Shown: positions 57,700 through 64,000 of the stretch, piece after piece
Layout: every line of letters begins with the position of its first letter
How positions within the stretch are numbered: position 1 is the first letter of the stretch
From: Lindgomyces ingoldianus
Taxonomy: Eukaryota; Ascomycota; Dothideomycetes; Pleosporales; Lindgomycetaceae
Length of the DNA stretch: 64,000 nucleotides
Direction: 5' to 3'
Assembly: GCF_010093535.1 (NCBI RefSeq)
Contig: NW_022985167.1
Span: forward strand, 1,345,335 to 1,409,334
Program-made: the position numbers and the translations under genes
The notes under the pieces: model-generated
Seen by the model: only the letters and a program-made list of their open reading frames with translations
Databases searched by the model: none
Told to the model about the DNA's origin: nothing

Positions 57700-58309
57700 T
57701 CATTTTGGCCACTTCTTCCATCCACGACCATGTCCTTTCTGTCAAAAAGTCAGCAATCTATTCTCTAGTCCTGGATAAACTCAGTCAACATACCTGTTTC
57801 CATTCCTGGATCAACCGCGGCATATCCAGCATAGCCTGCTTCCTCTGCTCTAACCGTCCCTTCAACGTTCTCTCCCATAACTTTCCCTTGACCTTCTCAC
57901 CGACTCCCGTACCCTTAACCCTCAATCCTCGCTCAATCCTCCTCCTCTCCTTCTCCCCGGGTTTCTTGATTGTGTACGGCAGCAAGTCCACCACGCCATA
58001 TTTCTGCGCGACCTTCACCAAATTGGCTTGCTTTCGCAATCCGTAGCGGGGCCCATACCATGTCCCGGTTTCGAAGTTCTTGCGCGGTTGGAATGGATTG
58101 TGGTATGGTAATTCATTCTCGGTCGGAGTTTCTGTTGCCGGAGCATTGGGACCGGCGGAGGAGGCTGTGGATGCAACGGTGGTGGACTGGACAGGTCGTA
58201 TAAGCGCTGGCGGAGGATATTTTGCGAAGAATCTGAGGAGGACTCCAGGAAGAGATTCAGCGAGTCTGACGGGTTCTATTATTTCACGTGGTATTCGAGG
58301 TGCAGCCAT
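57700..58309 (-). CDS. mitochondrial large-subunit ribosomal protein mL59 (MRPL25)
   Basis: Two exons, 57794-58309 and 57700-57738; 184 residues. It is a fungus-specific protein of the mitochondrial 54S subunit. Family features: ESLPGVLLRFFAKYPPPALI near the start, NPFQPRKNFETGTWYGPRYGLRKQANLVKVAQKYGVVDLLPY, a very basic stretch (KKPGEKERRRIERGLRVKG...KLWERTLKGRLEQRKQAM), and a C-terminus GHGRGWKKWPK supplied by the tiny second exon. Total length and the high charge agree with fungal mL59. Confidence 0.85.
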
Positions 58310-58588
58310 GGCGGTTTTGATATCGGGGTTGCGGGAATGGTGAGGATTGAATTGAAGATTGACAGGGACGGGAATTTGGCGATCACGTGTCTTTTGAACT
58401 GAAGTTCCAAGGTTGGTCCAAGCTCAGTGGAGCTTGAACTGCGCGTACAGCTGCTACCTACACCAAACATCAACCACACTCGCCATCTCCGACGCCTTTA
58501 CCCTTCCCTCCTTCGATACTGTGCCTCCTTCTCCTCGAATGTGGTCCTGCTAAGCTGGTCAAAACTCGAACTACCCACACCCACAGCC

Positions 58589-59375
58589 ATGGTGAGCTTC
58601 CCACCCCGACCAACAATGTACACATAGCTTACAAGCATAGTCTTCCCCGTTCTCAATAAGTACTATCTACCCCCGCCAACCACCATCTAGTCTCTCCTAA
58701 CAATGCATTAGACGGCGGCGCCTGCGTAGCCATGGTTGGCAAAGACTGTGTCGCCATAGCCTGCGATCTCCGTCTCGGCATGCAAGCCCTCACCGTCTCG
58801 AACAACTTCCCCAAAATCTTCTCCTACGGCGACGTCTACCTTGGCCTCACCGGGCTCGCCACCGACTTGTCCACCGTCTCTGACCTCTTCCGCTACAAAG
58901 TTAACATGTACCGGCTGCGCGAAGAGCGCAACATCTCGCCGCAGACCATGGCCAACCTCGTTAGCTCGACGCTGTATGAGCGGAGATTTGGACCGTACTT
59001 TGTGTCACCGGTGATTGCGGGATTGAACCAGACGACGGGGAAGCCGTTTATATGTGGATTTGATAGTATTGGGTGCATTGATTTCGCCAAGGACTTCATT
59101 GTTAGCGGGACCGCGAGTGATCAGTTGTTCGGAACTTGTGAGGGGCTGTGGGAGCCAGACCTGGTAAGCGAGAAGATTGTTTGGTACCGGAGGGCCATGA
59201 TGGAGCTTGAGCTAATGATATCACCGCGCAGGGCCCAGAAGACCTCTTTGAGACAATATCACAAGCGCTGCTCAACGCCGTAGATCGGGATGCGCTGTCA
59301 GGCTGGGGTGCACACGTCTACATTATCGAGAAGGACAAGGTGACGAAGCGGTTACTGAAGGGAAGGCAGGATTGA
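58589..59375 (+). CDS. PUP3: 20S proteasome subunit beta3
   Basis: Four exons: 58589-58591 (ATG only), 58641-58659 (19 nt), 58712-59163 and 59232-59375; 205 residues. Beta3 is a non-catalytic beta-ring subunit. The assembled start, [20 protein letters not shown], matches yeast Pup3 (SSINGGIVVAMTGKDC) and validates the two tiny exons. [97 protein letters not shown] and the KGRQD end all agree with the family. Without the two small exons the gene would seem to begin at ATG 58732 and lose 13 conserved residues. Confidence 0.95.
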
Positions 59376-59807
59376 GGTGGTTGTCCTCACGCAGTGTCGC
59401 TGAAGATAGATTTTGGAGTCATCGGGCAAAGTATGGCACTGCGAATGACGCTCTGCTTAGTCGTCTTTGCCTTCGCAGAGGGTTTGCGACTGGCATATGT
59501 AGCACTTAGACAAACGCCTGCCTTGGGATAGCCATGGCCTAATACAGACCGACACTGTCCCAGACGTACTCCCCAATGATTCTGGGTGTAATTGAACTCT
59601 CTACCTTTGGGTATCATCCTCATTTCTGGTTGGATTGTGACGCCTCTAAACGCGGAACCTACTGCTGAATCGCGGGCGACTTGTACTTTCAAAAGCGTAA
59701 ATTTTGCCGCGCGTCTGCCTAGCGCGATTCAAGATCTTGGCGAGATCTACTTTACTTCTGCAAACCATCAACTTCCAACACCGCAACACCAACACCACGT
59801 ATTAGCG
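59376..59807. other. intergenic, no gene seen
   Basis: 432 bp between PUP3 and PRP28, both on the plus strand. A frame open from 59592 into PRP28 has its first plausible ATGs well upstream; the ATG at 59808 is preferred. Confidence 0.4.
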
Positions 59808-62342
59808 ATGAACACCGATATAGTTCCGCCGCCGCCACCGCCACCTTCGGAGCCGTTTCAGAGACCCCTGCCACCTCCTCCACCCCCCCCAAGGTCAGAC
59901 GTCGTCCCACCTCCGCCTCCTCCAGAGATTCCTCCTCCGCCGCCACCAGTCGAGGCTGTTCCCCCACCGCCAGATGAATCGCTTGGCCCCGAGCGCGTCC
60001 AGCCAAAAAATAAGAAAGTACTAGCATCTTCAGCCTCGAAGAAGCAGCCTCTAAGCATTGAGGATCTGTTGAAAGAGAAGAGAGCGAAAGACGAGGCCGC
60101 TGCCAAGGTCAGTAATCCTCTCTCCTTTTGGTTGGTAGTTCTAGGAATGTCTTCATTCTTCATTTTATTGTACATTATTTCTGACTTCTCTTTCCTAGCC
60201 CAAGTTCCTGACGAAAGCGCAACGTGAGAAACTCGCGCTCGAAAAACGACAGAAAGAGGTCGAGGCGAAGAGGAAGGCAGAGGCCCAGAAGGCAGGACTG
60301 AATGGTAGCACAAATAGCACTGGCCAAGATGGAGCTTCCTCCGCCAACGGGCACAGCTCTAGGTCAAACTATGGCTCACCAGCGATTCCCACAGGTCCAC
60401 GTGCCATGCGAAACGGGGAGGTTCCTACCGGCCCTGCATCGATGCGGAACAAGAATGTAGAGATGCCTCCACCCCCTGTCCCGAAATCCGGAGAAAAGGG
60501 GTCACTGAAACGAACGGCGCCGGAAGATACAGAGGCCGCGCTGATCCGGCAGCGATACATGGGCGCAGAGCAGAACCAGTCAACTTTCTCAGCGAAGAAG
60601 AAGCGGAGGCGAACTACGGAGAAGAAGTTCAACTTCGAGTGGAACAACGAAGAGGACACCAGCCTGGATTACAATCCCATCTACACCCAACGCGCCGAGG
60701 CCAACTTCTTCGGACGTGGCAGGCTGGGTGGCTTTGCCGAGGACATTGCCGACGCGAGCACTCGTAAATATATTGATGAGCTATCTAAGCGCGACCCTGA
60801 GGCTGGGAGGCAGCGAGCAGAGGCAATCCTGGAAATGGAGCGGAGGAGGAAGGAGGAGGGCAGTCGGGCAGCTCTCGACAAACATTGGAGCGAGAAGAGG
60901 CTGGATCGTATGCAGCAGCGAGACTGGCGCATCTTCAAGGAAGATTTCAATATCAGCACTAAGGGCGGGTCGATACCCAACCCAATGCGCGGTTGGGATG
61001 AATCAGGTCTGCCGGATAAGCTCCTCGAGATCATCGACCAAGTTGGCTATACCGAGCCGTCAGCCGTTCAGCGTGCTGCTATTCCTATCGCTCTTCAATC
61101 GCGCGACCTCATCGGTGTTGCTGTCACGGGTTCTGGTAAAACAGCAGCTTTCCTCTTACCTCTTCTGGTCTACATCCAAAAGCTTCCCCCACTTGATGCT
61201 AGTAATAGGAATGACGGGCCCTACGCCCTTATTCTTGCCCCAACCCGAGAATTGGCACAGCAAATCGAAACCGAAGCAAAAAAGTTCGCTACCCCACTAG
61301 GATTCAAGACAGCAGTCCTCGTCGGCGGTCACTCGATAGAGGAACAGTCGTTCAGCCTGCGAGATGGTGCCGAGCTCATCATTGCTACAGTCGGTCGTCT
61401 TGTCGATTGTATCGAGCGTCGAGTCTTGGTACTCAGTCAGTGCTGCTATATAGTCATGGACGAAGCAGACCGCATGATCGATCTTGGCTTCGAAGAAGGT
61501 CTCAACAAAATTCTCGACGCCCTCCCTGTCACCAACGAAAAGCCTGATACCGACGCCGCAGAAGATGCCGTCGCAATGTCCCGCGGGATGTACAGACAAA
61601 CAATGATGTACACAGCTACAATGCCCACAGCTGTCGAGCGCATCGCGCAGAAATACCTCCGTCGCCCAGCCATCGTAACGATCGGTAATGCAGGTGAAGC
61701 CGTCGAAACAGTCGAACAGCGCGTCGAACACGTCCAAGGCGAAGACAAGCGCAAGAAACGCCTCCAAGAGATCCTTTCTTCCGGGGAATTCCAACCCCCG
61801 ATTATCGTCTTCGTCAACATCAAGCGCAACTGCGATGCAGTGGCCCGTGACATCAAACACATGGGCTTCAACTCTGTCACTCTGCACGGTAGCAAGACTC
61901 AGGAACAGCGTGAGGCTGCGCTAGCGAGTTTGAGGAATGGAAGCAGTGATGTACTAGTTGCAACGGATCTTGCGGGTCGTGGTATCGATGTCACGGACGT
62001 CTCACTCGTTGTTAATTTCAATATGGCAACGTCTATTGAATCATACACGCATCGTATCGGTCGTACAGGTCGTGCTGGAAAGAGCGGCGTGGCGATCACA
62101 TTTTGGGGTAATGAGGACGCAGATGTTTTGTCAGTATTCCCCTATGCCCCCTTAGTTTCGAGAGACATCACGGAGAGGCTAATTGTTTCAATAGGTACGA
62201 TCTCAAACAAATGCTCACCAAAAGTCAGATCTCGAAGGTCCCGGATGATCTTCGTCGACACGAAGCCGCGCAGCAGAAAGGCGGGAGGAAGAAGGTTGAG
62301 GATAGTACGGGGTTTGGGGGCAAAGGGGGTGCGTTTAAGTGA
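59808..62342 (+). CDS. PRP28: pre-mRNA-splicing DEAD-box ATP-dependent RNA helicase Prp28
   Basis: Three exons: 59808-60107, 60199-62129 and 62195-62342; 792 residues. Prp28 (U5-100K) exchanges U1 for U6 at the 5' splice site during spliceosome activation. The N-terminus starts with runs of proline (MNTDIV then P7, P8, P6) and SIEDLLKEKRAKDEAAAK-PKFLTKAQREKLALEKRQKE, as in other Prp28 proteins. The helicase core has the Q-motif region (GYTEPSAVQRAAIPIAL), motif I GSGKT near 411, PTRELAQQ, DEAD at 521 (VMDEADRMIDLGFE), TAT as motif III (typical for Prp28 instead of SAT), and HRIGRTGR near 717. The C-terminus (YDLKQMLTKSQISKVPDDLRRHEAAQQKGG) is in the last exon. Confidence 0.95.
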
Positions 62343-64000
62343 GTATTTGATATGCATATACATGCGCAGATATATCATATTAGATACGGCGGTCTGAATG
62401 CCATGCAATGCGATACTGGTATAAACCATCGCAACATAATTCAATTATTCGCTGTACTTGTATTTACATTTCATCGAGGTATGAACGTGTAGTCCGGAAG
62501 ATGACCTGGGCGTTGGTGGCTAGGGCATTACGAGGAGTTATGTTTAAGATGTATATTATCTAGTAGTAGTAGCAATGGTCTCGTATACAGTGACGTGGAC
62601 CTTTGGAGCCGGGACCATATGCCCAGATGCAGCCCTGAAGCTGAGAAGTATATACACAGGTTTGGCTATGAGCATCATGAAAGTGATGAAGATAATCTGA
62701 ATAAAAGCGTTATGAACTTGTCGCTGAAGTAAGGCCGTACTGCGTGGATGTCAAGCTCGACCACGTCGAACAGATTTCTTCGGCTTTGACGTAGTTCTTG
62801 AGGCAGTCCTGGCAGTTGCAGAGGATTCAATCACCACCGAGCTCTTCAACAGCGAGACATATGGAAGGTGGCTTAACGAGTTTGGCTTCCGAGGCGGGAT
62901 CATGGGCCGAGAGAATGATGTCCTAACTCTCCGTAGAGGATGGAGTCTTTGAAGTCGCTGGGGATACCTTTGGGGTGGTAAGCAAGTTCAGACGAGAGTT
63001 ATGCACAGGAAGTGAAATTGGGTATAGGAGGATTCAAATGACTTTTGAAAGTACGAGTGCAGCATTCGCGTGCGAGGACAGATTGCCGTTCCAAACCATG
63101 GTAAGTCTTGTGCTGAACTCGAATTCGTTGAGCCCAAGTATTCTCTCCTAATATATTCTGAGTAATGGTGAACCGCGATTGAATTCAGTTCCTTTTAGGG
63201 TAGTCACTCTACCCTCAACCAACCCATGGACCGATCAGACACCCCGACATCCGCTCCATTCACTGCCGGTTCTCTTCCCATGCCCACACCTTTCCAGTGA
63301 ATCCTTTCTCCAAAGTCTTCACGATCTCCATCACGCGATCCATCCCCAACTTAATCCCATCTTCCAACCCCCGCAAACACTCCCTTTCTTTTCTCCTTAT
63401 TGGCTACTTATATAGCAGCCGCTGCTGCGATCAATGGTACCATTTCAATACCGGGGATTTCCGGAGAGCCATTTCATAATCAGTGCGCTGGTGTTAAGAT
63501 TGAGGTTCCACGCAGACGTGGATGTTTTCGCTGATTATGGGTCTGTGTCGGATGTAAATGGTTCTAGCATTAGACAGCGATTCGATTGCTAGATGGGAGT
63601 GTATTAGATTTCTGGAGAGCGGTGAGTCTATGGTGGATTAGAAGGGGAAGAAGAATATTTGTGTGTGGTATGAGTGTGGTCGCGCAATGTGTTCTTCTCG
63701 GGATTATGAAATGTGAGGCAATTTCCAGTGTTGAGTGGTTGAGTCGGTTGACATCTGTCAAGGCCACGAGCAATCCGTTCCGAAAAAAAGAAATGTGGTT
63801 CCGCACTTGCACGATCCTGCGTACGTGTGGCAGGATATATAATTTTTTGTTAAAAAGAAAATTTCCCCCAAATTGCTAAAGTTGAGAAGTAGTGGTAATT
63901 GTTGCTAAGGCGAGCCCCTCCTGTATACACCCCCCGAGCTCTCTGGGTACAGGCGGAGGCTACAGAAATAATGACAATCTTCACTCGCCTCAACAGCTTT
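62343..64000. other. gene-poor right end with one coding fragment
   Basis: About 1.7 kb. A plus-strand piece at about 62780-62952 reads ARPRRTDFFGFDVVLEAVLAVAEDSITTELFNSETYGRWLNEFGFRGGIMGRENDVLTLRRGWSL and then stops; it is protein-like but has no start or partner exons that I could find, so it may be a relic. The remainder shows only short frames. Confidence 0.35.

Noticed and set aside
58100..58480. A third copy of the proteasome upstream block near PUP3
   Set aside because: Only short words (GAACTGCGCGTA, AGCT) resemble the block; no alignable 82-bp copy is present.
1..64000. tRNA or rRNA genes
   Set aside because: I looked for B-box-like GGTTCGANTCC with a matching A box and acceptor stem on both strands and saw no convincing case; a covariance-model scan would be needed to be certain.

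Overview
The window is nuclear DNA of a filamentous ascomycete (Pezizomycotina). Most genes carry short introns (about 44-125 nt; two reach 188 and 306 nt) with GT donors, CTAAC/CTAAT branch sites and AG acceptors, and the content is typical: a velvet regulator (VelB), a Zn2Cys6 regulator, a HET-domain fragment, a spherulin-4 protein and a Tc1/mariner relic. A class such as Leotiomycetes is possible but cannot be shown from the sequence. All exon structures were assembled by hand and checked for reading frame; coding lengths sum to multiples of three.

Layout. 0-10 kb: 3' end of an unknown tail-anchored protein gene, PEX10, a spherulin-4-like gene, about 3 kb of degenerate DNA carrying a dispersed short inverted repeat, and a membrane-anchored prolyl 4-hydroxylase-like gene. 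10-24 kb: a Pho80-type cyclin, proteasome beta1 (PRE3), a BEM46-like hydrolase, a decayed Tc1/mariner element and an RRM+YTH m6A-reader gene. 24-36 kb, the densest part: velB (next to a 50-N gap), HEL2/ZNF598, MND1, an uncharacterised gene, a CSA/RAD28 WD40 gene, another uncharacterised gene and a METTL21-type methyltransferase. 36-50 kb, gene-poor accessory: a HET fragment, a divergent Zn2Cys6 regulator/O-methyltransferase pair, a seven-helix membrane protein, a type II membrane lectin-like protein and at least two decayed genes. 50-64 kb: a Cys-rich single-pass membrane protein, a histidine phosphatase, proteasome alpha7 (PRE10), an uncharacterised fungal gene, mitoribosomal mL59, proteasome beta3 (PUP3) and the DEAD-box splicing helicase PRP28.

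Two points of logic stand out. Three of the fourteen 20S proteasome core subunits lie in this one window, and two of them (PRE3 and PRE10, 41 kb apart) share an 82-bp upstream block that I count as 72/82 identical without gaps. Read on the opposite strand, the block contains a perfect-looking 60-nt intron (GTGAGT...CTAAT...CAG) in both copies. Second, the regulator/O-methyltransferase pair shares a 126-bp intergenic region rich in CGG triplets and looks like a minimal or relic secondary-metabolism module.
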